64,000 bases of DNA, taken from positions 33,389,047 to 33,453,046 of the forward strand of contig OZ020489.1 in the NCBI GenBank assembly GCA_963971405.1, read 5' to 3'. The translations under genes and the position numbers were made by a program. Every line of letters begins with the position of its first letter. Position 1 is the first letter of the stretch. The notes beneath the pieces are model-generated. The model searched no databases, was not told where the DNA came from, and saw only the letters and a program-made list of their open reading frames with translations. Below, piece after piece: positions 20,700 to 32,801 of this stretch. This DNA comes from Psococerastis gibbosa (taxonomy: Eukaryota > Arthropoda > Insecta > Psocodea > Psocidae).

Positions 20700-21526
20700 G
20701 TAGAAGAGAATAGAAAGATCTCTGGGGCAAGTCTCCTCCTAAGGAGTGTCCCCGCACTCTTATAGCCACCCTTCCTGGTGCAACTTCCCTGATTTGTCCG
20801 AAATCGGTTAAAGGTGACCCGGCGGTTGCTTACCATTGAAAAAAGCAACAGTCATGAGCCAGACTTATCCCTTCATGTGTACGAGTAAATTGTTTAAGCA
20901 ACTTAATTTCAAACAAGTACTTTCCATTGTAGTTATATCTGGTCTTAGATATCCATGCTGACTGGCTATTTTAATAATTAAAAACCTACTTCCACGTCTT
21001 GTAGATGCAAAAGCATTCAAGTGAGCTATGAGATATTAATTATGTCCCTGAAGATTCTCCAGAAGGTTGAATGAGGGAGGTGCAAGAGTGGGGGGGGGGG
21101 GGGTAGGTTACCCTTACATCCCCCCTTAACCACCTGAGGGTTCAGAAACATATAGCTTGTGTTTACTTAATGATCTGCACGTTAAGGGGGTGACCTACGC
21201 GATTAATGCACTGCGTTAGTCCTTGAGGGATCATTACGTAGCTTACGAGCCACGCCGCGCTATTAATGTCACGCAGGTATAATTTATTTATTATTGTTGA
21301 GCTCTGGATTGTTATTATTACTGATGAAAGCAGGTGGGGTAGATTACATTAATTTTTAGTGACTTAGGCAATATTAAATTAGTGTAGCTGATGGTTTTAT
21401 AGCTCCATTTTTACATTGAAAACGTGATTCTTTTATTAAAACAAAAGCAGCCATGGCGCCACAGTGTGTTTCTGATGCAACTATTATATTATTAATATTA
21501 TTATGTAATTTTTATTATTATAAGCT
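20700..21526. other. Unassigned stretch
   Basis: A G run near 21090 is followed by C-rich sequence, as in a G-run MITE, but no terminal repeats could be paired. No gene supported. Confidence 0.4.
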
Positions 21527-21950
21527 GAATCCACCCGAATAGAACTTGTTCAATATTGCAGCAAACTTGGTGTGCAGCGTTTTCAGGGGAACATGTTGGG
21601 ACATGCGTTTTTGATGCAAATACAATAGTAGTTTCATTATATTAGTATTATGTTATTTTTATTAATATATTTCACCGACGGCCATGCCAACCTGAATCCA
21701 CCTGAACAGAACTTGTTAAAAATTGCAGCAAACTTGGTGTGCAGCGTTTTCAGGGGAACATGTTGGGACATGCGTTTTTGATGCAAATACAATAGTAGTT
21801 TCATTATATTAGTATTATGTTATTTTTATTAATATATTTCACCGATGGCCATGCCAACCTGAATCCACCTGAAGAGAACTTGTTAAAAATTGCAGCAAAC
21901 TTGGTAGTGTGTTCAGTGTTTTCTGGGGAACATGGTGGGACATGATAACA
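21527..21950 (+). repeat. Tandem repeat, 167 bp x 2.5, made from the head of repeat B
   Basis: CTGAATCCACC with AGAACTTGTT recurs at 21527, 21694 and 21861, a constant 167-base spacing. Units one and two share the run from AATTGCAGCAAACTTGGTG to the GATGGCCATGCC end almost exactly. The last unit passes directly into the rest of repeat B, so the array grew by duplication of that element's 5' part. Confidence 0.8.
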
Positions 21951-22210
21951 TGGGACCACTGGTCAGTCTATAAGTGTGTCTTTAGTCCTGGTCACCCCTA
22001 AATTCATCATGTGACTTTACTATGTTCCTCAGGTGGTTCGGAATCCCCTATAATCCGGAGGTCCACCCTGTCAGTCAACTCTCCTTCTCCCTAAGGTGAG
22101 GTTCGTCAGCCCTTAGAGTGCTTCAAGTTAAGAAACAGGCTCACTCCCCCCGCCAGGCTGACAGGGTTCCTTAAAGCAGTAATGCTGAAAGCAGGCGTTG
22201 GAAAACAGGC
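21861..22210 (+). repeat. Dispersed repeat B, copy 1
   Basis: The order is AACATGGTGGGACATGATAA, CCTGGTCACC, GTGGTTCGGAATCC, AGGAGGTCCACC, GTCAGTCAACTC, GACAGGGTTCCTTAAAGCAG and AATGCTGAAAGCAGGCGTT. The same series appears at 57440-58095 and in part at 40362-40580 and 48740-48892. GGTTCGGAATCC resembles a B box with one inserted base, so a Pol III-derived SINE is possible but unproven. Confidence 0.65.
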
Positions 22211-22309
22211 AATTAAAAATATTGTTATTGGCTTTAACTTGGCTCTAAACTTAAAGCTGTTGCGTTGCACCTGAGGTGTGGTAGGTACCCCAGATACATC
22301 ACGATTTCC

Positions 22310-22473
22310 CATCAGCCATTGGCCATCAAGCCATGGGTCATCATATCATGGGTCATCAAATCATGGGTCATCAAATCATGGGTCATCAAGCCATGGGTAA
22401 TCAAGCCATGGGTCATCAAGCCATGGGTCATCAAGCCATGGGTCATGAAGTCATGGGTCATCAAGCCATGCGT
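22310..22473 (+). repeat. 15-bp minisatellite
   Basis: About ten units of CATCAAGCCATGGGT with few changes (ATCATG or GTCATG for GCCATG). It is open in more than one frame, encoding MGHQA-type repeats, but there is no surrounding gene. It is pure tandem repetition without spacers. Confidence 0.9.
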
Positions 22474-23397
22474 CTTACTACGGATGATTTATTTTTAATG
22501 CCGACAAGAATATGGACTAGTATAACGATTACGAGGGTGTCAATCTGTCCATTTCCGGGGGGGAACTCCCTTGAACCTTACGCCCGTTATTGGACGGAAG
22601 CGACGAAGAAAGCGCGGGAATCCATACAATTCTATACAAATGGCCGATGAAACCGATCGCACCTCCAATATTACCCTCATCCATACTTGTCCCGCCTTTA
22701 TTCCAAGCTCGCCAAAGGGAAAGAAAGAAAATGCTATTGATAAGTAGTGGGCTATTTTCGAAATTGTTATGGATCTCAATGCTTCTTTATCGCTACTATC
22801 TATCGTAATAAAAAACTGGATTCTTCCCCTTAATTTTGAGCAATATCGGGTAATCTACGTTATGCTTTATATTCTGTATTATTTCTTTCTATAAGTTCTT
22901 TTGTGTTTTGGGAATGATTTTATTGGATGTGTAATATTTCCATATTACAATATGTTTCTATGATATATTGTAGTTACGGTTCAATATTTTATATTATTGA
23001 ATAACTTCACTTTATTAGTAGTACTAGTTCTTCAATAGGTGTACGGGGTTTACATTATTCAATTAAAGAAGCGTCTAGTTTTTAGTCATTTTAGGGGTAA
23101 CACTATGCAATTCGGGCCCTCCGCCAATCCCCACCTACACAGGTTCGCGCGGCATCTTGTAACCTCCTTTCTTAGCCTATTGAGGCTCCGCCAGGTAGGG
23201 CACGGTAGTTCCGGCGCTGTTTCTTCCTTGGTGTTTGGAGTTAGGTTCTTCCACTTTCCACCTTAACTCCAAACGGAAGGACTTCAAGGGATTTTTCCTC
23301 TAAGAAAAGCAGAATTAAAGACTCAGTAGCCAAAGTCTGTACATCACATTTTAAATTGTTTAAGTATTTATTTAATTATTTAATTAGTATCCAAGAG

Positions 23398-23632
23398 CAG
23401 GGGCTTAAAGTTGGGGGGGGGGGGGGCACGGTCCAACTTGCCCCCTCAGCCTCGAACATTGTAAGACATGGTTCATACTTCATGGTCCCCTTTGCAGCAA
23501 TATGAATATAGGCATTCCTTTTTTAGCTTTGTAAAATCTACAGCTATACTATTAAAAACCCTAGTAAAACCCTACTATTTTGCTGTTATATTTTCAATTT
23601 TTCCTTTTCCTGCCTGATGACGTCATTTGCAT
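23398..23632. mobile_element. hAT-type MITE, right end missing
   Basis: It starts CAGGGGCTTAAAGTTGGG with a G run, then GCACGGTCCAACTTGCCCCC. For about 230 bases it matches the complete element at 24224-24514. The homology stops near TGACGTCATTTGCA and no right terminal repeat is found, so it is truncated. Confidence 0.75.
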
Positions 23633-24052
23633 GTTTGTGAAAATATACTAAAAATAAGCTTTTCGAACATTATAAAGAAATGCTTTCCAAAACGGCTCAG
23701 CCAAGTATCATCGCATCTCATTCATAACTTATGACCTTAACGACCTTTAATGAAAATGCCATCTTCGAAAATGCCGAATTCCGGCGTATTGAAGCGGTAA
23801 AAGGTCCTTGCTGTCTAGTTGACTAAAACTGAAAAGGAAAGAAGAAAACCAAGCAGAGTCTTATTTTTAGAAAAGACAAAACTCTGCCGTTTGGGAATAG
23901 CTGTTCTGTATTAGTTTCTCCTTAATGTCAGTGTAGTAACCTGTTGTTGACTCAGCTTTTTCTGATAATGTCAAGGGGCTGCTTTAAATAAATAATGTTG
24001 GATTACGTGAATATTGCTGTGTTACGGAAAAGAGGATTAAAGCAACTATAAG

Positions 24053-24210
24053 GGGTTAAGGAAAACGCTGGAAGGATGAGTTGGAAACTAACCTTCGTGA
24101 GTTGGGAGTCCGTAGATGGTGGAGAGTTGTACAAACCGAGATGACTGGAGGAGTGTTGTCGAGCAGGTCAAAATTCATCATCCAAGGGCTGTAGAGCCAG
24201 ATGAAGAAAT
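24053..24210 (+). pseudogene. LINE-F C-terminus
   Basis: The frame reads KRWKDELETNLRELGV, then WWRVVQTEMTGGV, and in the shifted frame VEQVKIHHPRAVEP. This fits the classic LINE polyprotein end (RW.D.L......WW..A.DR..W...V..AK.H...). Another tail of the same family is at 47240-47350. The hAT MITE at 24224 inserted just beyond it. Confidence 0.7.
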
Positions 24211-24223
24211 AAAGAACTGTAAG

Positions 24224-24514
24224 CAGGGGCGTAATGTTGGGGGGGGGGGGGGCACGGTCCAACTTGCCCCCCCCCCCCAGCCTGGAGCATTGTAAGACGT
24301 GGTTCATACTTCATGGTCCCCTTTGCAGCAATTTGAATACAAGCATTCCTTTTTTAGCTTTCTAAAATCTACAGCTATACTTTAAAACTATTAAAATGCG
24401 TAAAACCCTACTATTTTGCTCTTATATTTTCAATTTTCCCTTAAATCCTGCCTGATAACGTCATAAGGTCTACTTAGCTTTGCCCCGCCATCATTCTAAA
24501 ACTTTACGCCTCTG
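24224..24514. mobile_element. hAT-type MITE, 291 bp
   Basis: The ends CAGGGGCGTAATG and CTTTACGCCTCTG are inverted partners. The flanks ACTGTAAG (24216-24223) and ACTATAAG (24515-24522) match at seven of eight bases. A G run and a C run bracket GCACGGTCCAACTTG near the left end, which can fold into a hairpin. This is the complete version of the truncated copy at 23398. Confidence 0.88.
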
Positions 24515-24540
24515 ACTATAAGGGTTTGAGCGCGTTCACA

Positions 24541-25115
24541 AACCTGCCTGGGTGAGGCCACAACGAAGGAGGTCAATCGGCAGACCAAGGATAGCCCTAG
24601 ATAGCATAGGACATAGTAGAGAAAACGATGGCTGAGCTCAAGGCTATGGTGGAGTGGACTCACTGGAGTATAAGAAGTGAACCCAAGGCGCACTTAGAGG
24701 GAAGTAGAAGAATATTGGCGTGTTCCAGGAAATATGATGAAAGCCAAGCAACTAGGGTTTAGTATAATGACAGGGCGAATACAGGATTATTCGGAGATTG
24801 ACCGAGGTGAGACCTCAAGGAAGGAGGTCAATCGGCAGACCAAGGATAGCCGTAGATAGCATAGGACATAGTAGACAAAACGATGGCTGAGCTCAAGGCA
24901 ATGGTGAAGTATAAGAAGTGAACCCAAGGCGCACTTAGAGGGAAGTTGAAGAATATTGGCGTGTTCCAGGAAATATGATAAAAGCCAAGCAACTAGGGTT
25001 TAGTATAATGACAGGGCGAATACAGGATTATTCGGAGATTGACCGACGTGAGACCACAAGGAAGGAGGTCAATCGGCAGACCAAGGATAGCCGTAGATAG
25101 CATAGGACATAGTAG
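24541..25115 (+). repeat. Tandem repeat, about 241-255 bp x 2.2
   Basis: The word GGTCAATCGGCAGACCAAGG recurs at 24571, 24826 and 25067. The units share AGCATAGGACATAGTAGA, GATGGCTGAGCTCAAGG, AACCCAAGGCGCACTTAGAG and TTCGGAGATTGACCGA. Unit one carries a ~14-base extra piece near 24650. Frames on either strand are disrupted and show no known domain. Confidence 0.85.
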
Positions 25116-25240
25116 AAGAAGGAGTTGGACATCTCCTGAAGCAGAGAGGGAAAACTATGGCTGAGATCAAAGCGATGGCGACCGAACGAGTGGCGAAAGT
25201 GTGAAAGGTGAACCAGAGACGGCTTCCTCACCTTGCGCAA

Positions 25241-27889
25241 GCCTTAAAAAGTGATGGCCTGACTTATATTTATAGAATACAATTGGAAAAACGAGTCATC
25301 GGGCATTGGGGGCAAACTAAAGATATTCAGCCTGCCACCATAACATGTGGTACCAAGTCAACTTATTCCCAAGGGCGAAAAAGTAAAAATTGTTTCTTTA
25401 AATTTTTACCCCGTTAATAGCTTGGTAACTCACTACTTCGTGCTACGAGGCTCAAATCACGCGATGGTGCGCCCAAGCAATGGAATATGTGATTTGATTG
25501 GGCCTACCTTTAAAGCGCCGTGGCGACATTGGGAGTGGAAGACCGCTTACAGTGGCGATGTGCCAAACTAAGTAAGAGTACGAAATACTCTGATGACAAA
25601 TCAATCCGTTTGCTCAGCTGTAGGTCCCTGACGGTACAAAACCGAAGTTTAACTCTGGAGGGAACGGCAGTGCTCAATCATGCGGCAATCAGCCGAAGAC
25701 TGGCGTTGCTGGTTGAAAGTAAGTTCATTTGTATGATTGCATGCCATACCCTATACTTTAGAACCAACAGACACTACAAGGCAAAAAAGAAAACAGTATT
25801 GATTCTGTAGCAAGAATTTTGCTCCATTGAATTTTATCCGCTAGCGTTTTGGATAAAATCGGTTAATCTCATAATTTATTCACAATCTATCAACTCTTAG
25901 AGCCTACCTGTCACTGGTATCGAATTTATTTCTCGTCCAGCGTAGCATCTGGGTACCTGAAGACTTCGCAACTCAATGAAGAACATGGTCTTACTTCACT
26001 TCCTTAAGTCTGGTTAGTCTAGGCCTACTTATCGTGAAGGTATTCCCTATTTTTGCGTCGAAATATTGATAAAATCTCTAGGGAGATGTCCATGTTTGAA
26101 TTCGATGTTTTTGTTTACAATAAGTTCCTTTGTCGGTATGAACTAGAAGGCTGCGCACTGTTTGTCTATGCCATTAATACAAAAATAACAAATAAATATT
26201 TAAACTGATTTTATTGAAATAACTCTTTTTTTTTCTCAACGTAAGTTTAATAACTAATTTATAAATCTAATTCTTATAAAATGGCACCAAATAAAGTAAT
26301 TTTTGCATTCAAAGTGATTAGATTTTAAATCCCAGCAATTTCGCGGCAACGGGTATGCCCAGCGGTGCCTTAGAAAAAGGAAAACACTGATTTCCGGAAG
26401 AGGGAAATATGGTGGCGATTCCTGAAATTGGGCCCGTATAATTTTTGATTTTTATTCTTGGTAATAAAGAAAACCAACCTAATTCTACAATGTTAATTTA
26501 TTAATTACTTTTATTTTCATCGGATACAGGGTAAGCATTAAATCCATTGTTTTAACCTACTTTTTCTCTGAGAAATTAGTGAATTTCTGGGACCATGCCT
26601 TGCTCTAAGTGCGATGCCATGTGGCCCAATTGAAATAAATTTAATTACTTTCAACGTTGAACTTTTAGTGGAATTTTTACTGATAAATGTTTTTCCAACT
26701 GTGTTCAGTTGATTCCTGAAATTTGGCAGATTTCGTTTAATTAATTCTTCACTAAAACCCAATTTTGTTGCAAACCGCTCACATGGTCGCTATGCGTTAT
26801 GGGTTAACCTTAGTAGTGGGATACGAAATTAAAGAGATTTAAAACCTGACTAAATTAATTATTTAACTACACAACGTAAATTAAATAAAATACATTAATT
26901 CTCCCAACAATCTTTAATTAAAATATAGAATGGCTCAGACAGTGTGTTATAGCTAACTCTGGTTTATTCTAGCAAGGGCCCAGAAATTGTGGAGTTCTAA
27001 TGGATTTCGGGTCTGCGAAAACGTAGGTTGAGATGCCTTGACCTGGTTCCTACGGAAAAACTTAATTTTTTGAACATGGACTAGTTCTAACCAGCAATAA
27101 AAAAAAACTAGGAGTTCTGTCTGGTAAGCTTACTTTGCTATACTAGTATTAACTGTATGCGACAGGCTTAGATGTTTGAATAGACAATATTGAATTAATT
27201 TTGAAAGCTCTTAGTAAATTCAGCCAGTACTTTATCTAACCTTGTGAAATATATTTTCGTTTTCGGAATAAAAAGTTGATAAGCTAACTGGGGTCGCACG
27301 ATTTGCCCTCATGGAGCAATCGTCAGAGGCGTAGGCAGTCAAATGCCTTCCCCCCCTTTCTCAATTTACGTTGAGCTCTTTTCTCGATATTTTTCTCAAC
27401 CACATGAGACTACTTTTAAACATTTAGTGTGCTCCGTTTAAGATTCGATTCCCTTTTTATTCAACTTTAAGCAAGTTTCTGAACTTACAAGTTAGTTCAA
27501 ACTATTTTGAGGTTTTGGCCGGAAAGTGTTTTATTCAAGTCTAATGCATACAAGTTAATGCTATAGGTCTACTATTTATCATTTTTAACTAGAGAGAGAT
27601 GTTACCATTTGTACGTCACTACTTGACCAGCGAATTAAGATAGCTCAATGGATCTTAATAGCAGATTAGCCAACTTAGTCTACCTTTTTGGAGTCAACCA
27701 ATCGAACTAGGTTTCTAAATTTTATTCTGTGGCTACTAGTTAGAAGCAGTTGCTTAGTAAATTTAATGGAAAGTATCTGCATTCTTCAATCACGTTTCCA
27801 ATTCGTCTCCAGTCGCTCGTATGTGGAAGCTGCTATGCTGCTAAGATTAGTGTTCGAAAATTCTGTGAACTAAAATTTTGTTTCCAGGT
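25241..27889. other. Unassigned stretch
   Basis: No supported gene or repeat. CAGAGGCGTAGGCAGT near 27325 resembles a hAT MITE start and is followed by a C run, but no matching right end was found. Confidence 0.4.
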
Positions 27890-28004
27890 CCAAGTTCTTC
27901 GTTCTCCTACTTCTTCGTTCTCCTACTTCTTCGTTCTCCAAGTTCTTCGTTCTCCTACTTCTTCGTTCTCCTACTTCTTCGTTCTCCAAGTTCTTCGTTC
28001 TCCT
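27890..28004 (+). repeat. 16-bp minisatellite with 48-bp higher-order unit
   Basis: TTCTTCGTTCTCCTAC repeats about seven times. Every third copy ends CCAAG instead of CCTAC, giving a 48-base superunit. The frame across it (27750-28175) is a by-product. Confidence 0.88.
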
Positions 28005-29467
28005 TCTTTTGATTTTCTCTCATCTTTCATTTTTTTTCCTCCTTCATCACCTCGGATCTCTCCAAGTAAATTATGCCTAACTTCAAAGGTGATGCTTCAA
28101 GTGTTTGCTTCTCTATCTCGGATGCTGGTTTTTCTCCTGCGGTTTGAAACCATTGATGATATGATGCTGGTTTAACCTCTCACGGCCGTGCGGGCCTAAA
28201 ACGCTGGTGGCAAGGATGCAGGGATCTTAGATGCTGATGATGGAAGATACTAGTCTACTAATTCCCTTCTGCAACTCTTCTACCATTGGGTTTATTGTCA
28301 AGGTACCCCAGTATGAATGCGTGAGTGAAATGTTGCCCTTATAGGAGTATTTTTTTGAAATTCGGACTCTAAACTTGAAATTTAATTTTGAATACTACAT
28401 TAGTTTTAATTAAATAGTCTGAATTAGTAAATTTATATTTTTGATATCAGCTTACCTTTTGCTTCCTTTTTTGCTTTCTTTTCTTGAAACCTAGGAGTTG
28501 AGTGAGTCCTCCTTTTTAAGTTAATATTATTTTGAGCATAGCTGCTTAAGTTCAGCCAGGGATAGAGAAATTCTCCCTGTTCGGGTAATTGTTCTTCTTT
28601 CCAACATTCTATTAATTTTGAGATGAACAAATTATTATAAGTCATGTATTTTCCTCTGATAATACTTAATTCTAGTGAAATGTACTAACCAACTAATTGT
28701 AATTTTCCTTACAGTATTGTGATATCATGTATTGCTTATTTCTTATTGACCATAAGGTTATTATATTGGGTTAAATTAGATTTTCTGTTGTTCTTGGCTT
28801 GGCACGTTCCCTGAATGTCTTGGAAGGTTTTGGTTGAGATTTTTATTCGGAGATCTATTCAAAAAGCTAGCAGTCTAATAGAATTAAAACAGTTTAAAAA
28901 AGGATCTACACCCAACATCTCTTCTTGACTCGAGCTAGGTCGCGGTGTTTATTGTTTTGTGGATTTCTGAAAATAATGGTAAATAATTTTCTTCTTTTTT
29001 TTGGTTCGGTTTTGTGTAATATTAAAAGTTACGTTTTCCGGAATTCACATTACAATTCCAATCCAAAATAAAAATTTTGATTAAAAATCTCAAAATCCAA
29101 AGCAACGGATCGGAAAATACAATGTAATCTGAATGGTCTATAGCTTAACATCGACATGCATCATTTCTGTCAGAATAATAAACACACCTTTTTCAGCTGA
29201 AATAACAAGGATGTTAAGCAAGTTTCCGCGGGAGGGGGGCTTACACCCAACCCCAGGAAGCAATATTTCAAAAACCACCACCAGCATTTGCGACAAAGTA
29301 GCGAAGTTAGGGGGAGAATGGAGAACTTGGTGTGGAAAGCTGGGGAGTGGATGTTGCTGAAAGATACTTTCAAGGGTTGGCAGAGTGCTTCTACCATACT
29401 GTACCAGTATATAGGTATACAGTATATAGTTCAGCAGTTTGGTACTTTCTACCTGAAAATGGAGGTC
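28005..29467. other. Unassigned stretch
   Basis: No recognised element. The frames between 29133 and 29656 are low-complexity or run into the SINE that follows. Around 29380 the words CAAGGGTTGGCAGAG echo a phrase near 30575, hinting at an old duplicated segment. Confidence 0.4.
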
Positions 29468-29690
29468 AGGCCATGTGGGTAGAGTAGGGGTATGAACTCT
29501 GACATTCACCCAAAGGTTTATTGGATCGAGTCCCAGACCTTGTTCTATTTTTTTTGTCATGCTTCGGGTGGCATGTAAAGTAGGCGGTCCCGGGTTATCC
29601 TTGTTGAGTTTAAGAGAGGGCTTTATCACTCTAACTCCGCTGTAGGTAATACACAAGAAGTTATTGTTATTTATTTATTTATTTAGAAGT
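29468..29690 (+). mobile_element. SINE-A copy
   Basis: It begins CATGTGGGTAGAGTAGGGG (A-box region) and carries TTGGATCGAGTCCCAG (B box, one change). It continues with ATGCTTCGGGTGGCATGTAA, GTTGAGTTTAAGAGAGGGCT and an ATTT-repeat tail ending near 29685. Order and spacing match 5909-6109. Confidence 0.8.
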
Positions 29691-29817
29691 AGGATAAGAT
29701 AAGTATTAAATTTGATTATTAATTACTGGAATTTGTTCTAAAAAACGTTTAATGTGAAGTCTGATCCAAAACTCTCATCCGTTCGTCTAACTAAATTATT
29801 ATTAAAACCCAAAGCCT

Positions 29818-29930
29818 TCGTTTACACATCCACACTGATCAGTCAGTAGAATCCGGGCTAATAGAGTGATGGTCGATCTGAAATAGCTTCGTCAGTATCT
29901 GCTGCCGACATCTTCAGTGGTGCTACGCAG
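29818..29930 (-). mobile_element. Penelope-like terminal fragment with decayed hammerhead
   Basis: TCAGTAGAATCCGGGCTAAT and GACATCTTCAGTGGTG match the fragment at 925-1092. On the minus strand CCACTGAAGATGTC is retained, but GAAAC has become GAAGC and stem II carries a bulge. The ribozyme should be inactive in this copy. Confidence 0.5.
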
Positions 29931-29993
29931 ATATCTATGATTATTTCTCTTTAGCAATATACACTAATATTTATACTAGTAGTAGGTGTAGCG

Positions 29994-30171
29994 CAAGGGT
30001 GGATTTTACCTCCAATTTAGGGGGGGGGGGGTCAGCGGGCAGATTTAGTGGATTATAAAATTAAAAGACATTATTATTTTCAATTCCCTCTGTAAGCGCA
30101 TATTATCTAGTGTATGTTCATTTAATTAATTTTTTTTTGGGGGGAAGGGTCCCCCCTAAAATCCGCCCTTG
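29994..30171. mobile_element. hAT-type MITE, 178 bp
   Basis: The ends CAAGGGTGGATTTTA and TAAAATCCGCCCTTG are inverted partners with one change. The flanks GTGTAGCG (29986-29993) and GTGGAGCG (30172-30179) match at seven of eight bases. A G run is near 30021 and a C run near 30151. Non-autonomous. Confidence 0.87.
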
Positions 30172-30179
30172 GTGGAGCG

Positions 30180-31150
30180 GCAGGCAAAGCCCTCACACTG
30201 GTCTCTGGTTGGCTCGCTGCTAACTTAACTAGATTCCCAATTGTTGTTGTTTTATTCAGGGTTGGATTTTGTAATTATGCAACCACACTATTTCTTTTAC
30301 AGGGATAATTTTATGTTATCGGAAGAAAATTCCTTCGCTACTATGGTCCTCGACGAAATGTAGTGCTGAAATTTCTCTCTTTGATGTTCTTTTTCTGTTG
30401 AAAAGTCTCAAAGCCGGAATCGAGAGGATGAAAGTCTGGATGAGAAATGTTAGTTTGTTGGAAAGTGTAGATTTCCTGACTGCTGGACTTAAAGTTAAAA
30501 GGAAAATGGGAAATTTGGTAAGGAAAGTAGGGGGGGGGGGGCGGATGGTGGGAGTGGATGCAACAGCAAGAGGATTTCAAGAGTTGGCAGGGTAATACAG
30601 CAGGTGTCTGCTTCAGGTAGGATTAAGGTTTCAACCTACCTTGTCATCGCTCCGTGGCTTACTTCTCTACCAGCTCATGTCGTTTGGCCAGACAGACATT
30701 GTTGTGCAAAGTGTTGCTGTTTTTATGAAAGAATTTTAACTTGAGAAACTCCTGAAGCTGCTTATCATTTAAATTGGTAATGCTGTCTGTGAATTGGGTT
30801 GTTACCTGCGGAAGTGAGAACTGCCATTTGAGGAGTGATCTGAAGGTACAGTTAATATTGTAGGTGAAAACCTGTTTTATATTTAAATTTTGTCTGGTTT
30901 TCTGTTTGCATTGCTGTGGGAATTCGAATATACATCACATGCAACACGAACATACATTTAACATATACAATAGTATTGTACTTTGAGCACTGTAGATGCA
31001 GTCATGTTCTGCCGGTATGTAGACTGATTTGGTTGTTTGGGGACTTTAACAATAATTTTCTTCTTCATTCGTTCGTTCGTTACAATTATACCTAGACATA
31101 AATTGTATTTTAAAACTAAAAGCATGCAGGAAACAACTGAAATTTATGAT
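30180..31150. other. Unassigned stretch
   Basis: A G run near 30530 lies in an otherwise purine-rich segment with no matching terminal repeats. No gene supported. Confidence 0.4.
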
Positions 31151-31154
31151 CGAT

Positions 31155-31215
31155 GTGTGATTGACTTCGATGGCCAGGTGGTAACGTGCTTGCATTTGTT
31201 TGTATGCGAATAACC
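31155..31215 (+). repeat. SINE-E, internally deleted
   Basis: GACTTCGATGGCCAGGTGG followed by AACGTGCTTGC is the head of SINE-E. TGGCCAGGTGG matches the Pol III A box. The copy then jumps to the family end TTGTTTGTATGCG, so the middle is deleted. Confidence 0.65.
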
Positions 31216-31509
31216 TTTTTTTTTTAAAACAAAAAAATAAAAATAATTAATTTGATCTGATTTTTTTAGTATATAGCTTTTAAACCGACGAATCTGATTT
31301 CCTAATCTCTAAAGAAGTTAAAAACTTTTGTGACCAAAGTCTGATGGATGACTCATACCCGAACTTAGTTAAGTCACGCTTCCGCCTGTTCATTGTGTCA
31401 ACGTTAGGCATATCTGAGCTTGTCCATTGTCGTTTGTAGGGGTTGTATGGGTTGACATAGAGGAATTACAACAGGTTGCCATCGGCCAAAATTCGAACGG
31501 AAACAATAC

Positions 31510-31575
31510 CAATTATGTCCGAAAAATCTATGAGGTCGTTGGCAAGACAAAGTTCAAGCAGGCCTTCATCCATGA
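31510..31575 (+). repeat. Dispersed repeat G, copy 3
   Basis: TATGTCCGAAAAATCTATGA, GGTCGTTGGCAAGAC and TTCAAGCAGGCC follow the order of repeat G at 248-335 (inverted) and 18180-18245. This explains the 65-codon frame at 31427-31624, which is therefore not a host exon. Confidence 0.5.
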
Positions 31576-31579
31576 AAAT

Positions 31580-32444
31580 CCCTTTAACCAATTACAAACG
31601 TTCCCACCTCAAGTTAGTGTGTAAGGAATAATTACTATTCTGGTTGCTGATAAATAGCAAACTTCCTAATTCAGAAACCCCAAAATGGGTCCGGTCGCAA
31701 GTCTATAAAAAATAAGCCTAGCTGAACGACACTTGGAAAATCCCGGGGGGCTTTCACCAAATCCTTCTGGTCCAGCGTGGAAGGACAAATGACGGATTAC
31801 TGCTTAGTAGAGACCCAGAAAATCCCTGCCCCGAGAAGAAAGGCTTCTTACACGCCCTCCGGGGTCGTTACAACGTCCCCAAATCCCATATTACACCAAC
31901 TTTACCATAGCAAATTTAGTTATGAATTTTGATCTGACCTAGTTACGTACTAAAGATGAGCGACGTGATTGCCATGGGGGTCAAATTTGCTGCTGTAATA
32001 AGGGCTATATCCTATAGGCTAGGTAGAGGAATTTTACCTTCAGTATCTCGAGTTTTCTCTTGATGCGTTGCAATTAATTTCTAGTGGTTTGTCTAGCTGG
32101 GGTAATGAAAATTATTCAAATTATTACATTTTTGTGTTAGTAATTGAGGCAATTCTTAAACATTTCAACGATTGGGTTGGCAGCAACTCCCTGCATATCA
32201 TCCCCCCAGCTCTTTCGGTCCTGCGCCTTAATCTTCAGCTCTTAGCACGTTCGAGCTCTTACGTCCTCCTTCAATTGATCCATGAATTCCTTCTCCGGCC
32301 GCCCTCCTCCATTGGTTATCAATGCTCACAACTGTGCTCTAGACGAATTCAGCATAGCAATAGGCTAGACAAGTCTTCGTTGGCTCATGAGAGAATATTT
32401 TATACCCTACTTTCCATTCTATTCTTCTTCTAAAATGCATCTTA
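31580..32444. other. Unassigned stretch
   Basis: No recognised gene or repeat. The frame at 32068-32433 has no domain I know. Confidence 0.4.
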
Positions 32445-32720
32445 TACCGAAGATTGGCAATCATCATGGCAATTTGAACCTTGGAGGCTGCTGTTCAGAA
32501 AAGGGAAGTCGTGCTCTGGGCAAGCCACTGGATTAGGCTTTTCAATCCTTTTTCTGCCAGGAGCTCTCCGTCCCTTTGTCTTCCCTTTAATTATAAAACA
32601 CAAAAAGCCATTTTTTTTCGTTCCTCATGACATGACCATAATATGTTAGTTTTCGTTTCTTAACCGTCAGCAACACCTCGGCTTCTGTACCCATTCGCCT
32701 CAGGACCTCAGTATTACCAG
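32445..32720 (-). pseudogene. LINE-D C-terminal region, continuous copy
   Basis: The minus frame begins LRRMGTEAEVLLTVKKRK, continues LTYYGHVMRNEKKW and, after frameshifts, reaches an LFRAAASKVQIAMMIANLR-like end. It is degraded but uninterrupted, and so shows the original order of the pieces split by a SINE at 5655-6166. Confidence 0.65.
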
Positions 32721-32775
32721 TTCTCTACCAACTGAACTCTTCCGCACTTTGAAATGGCAATACTAACTCTCGAAT

Positions 32776-32801
32776 TATAATAATAATAATAATAATAATA
32801 A
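32776..32801 (+). repeat. TAA microsatellite
   Basis: About eight TAA units. Confidence 0.85.

Noticed and set aside
22310-22473. Possible CRISPR array or MGHQ-repeat protein
   Set aside because: The 15-base units are contiguous with no spacers, and no start-to-stop gene context or neighbouring exons exist. Simple minisatellite.
27750-28175. 141-codon frame with repeated LRSPTSSFSYFFV
   Set aside because: The repetition is the 16-bp minisatellite; three 16-base units keep the frame by chance.
29138-29656. 172-codon minus-strand frame
   Set aside because: Its first part runs antisense through SINE-A and the rest is low-complexity sequence without a known domain.
31427-31624. 65-codon frame that looked like a possible exon
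   Set aside because: Its central part matches dispersed repeat G at 248-335 and 18180-18245, so it is repeat-derived.
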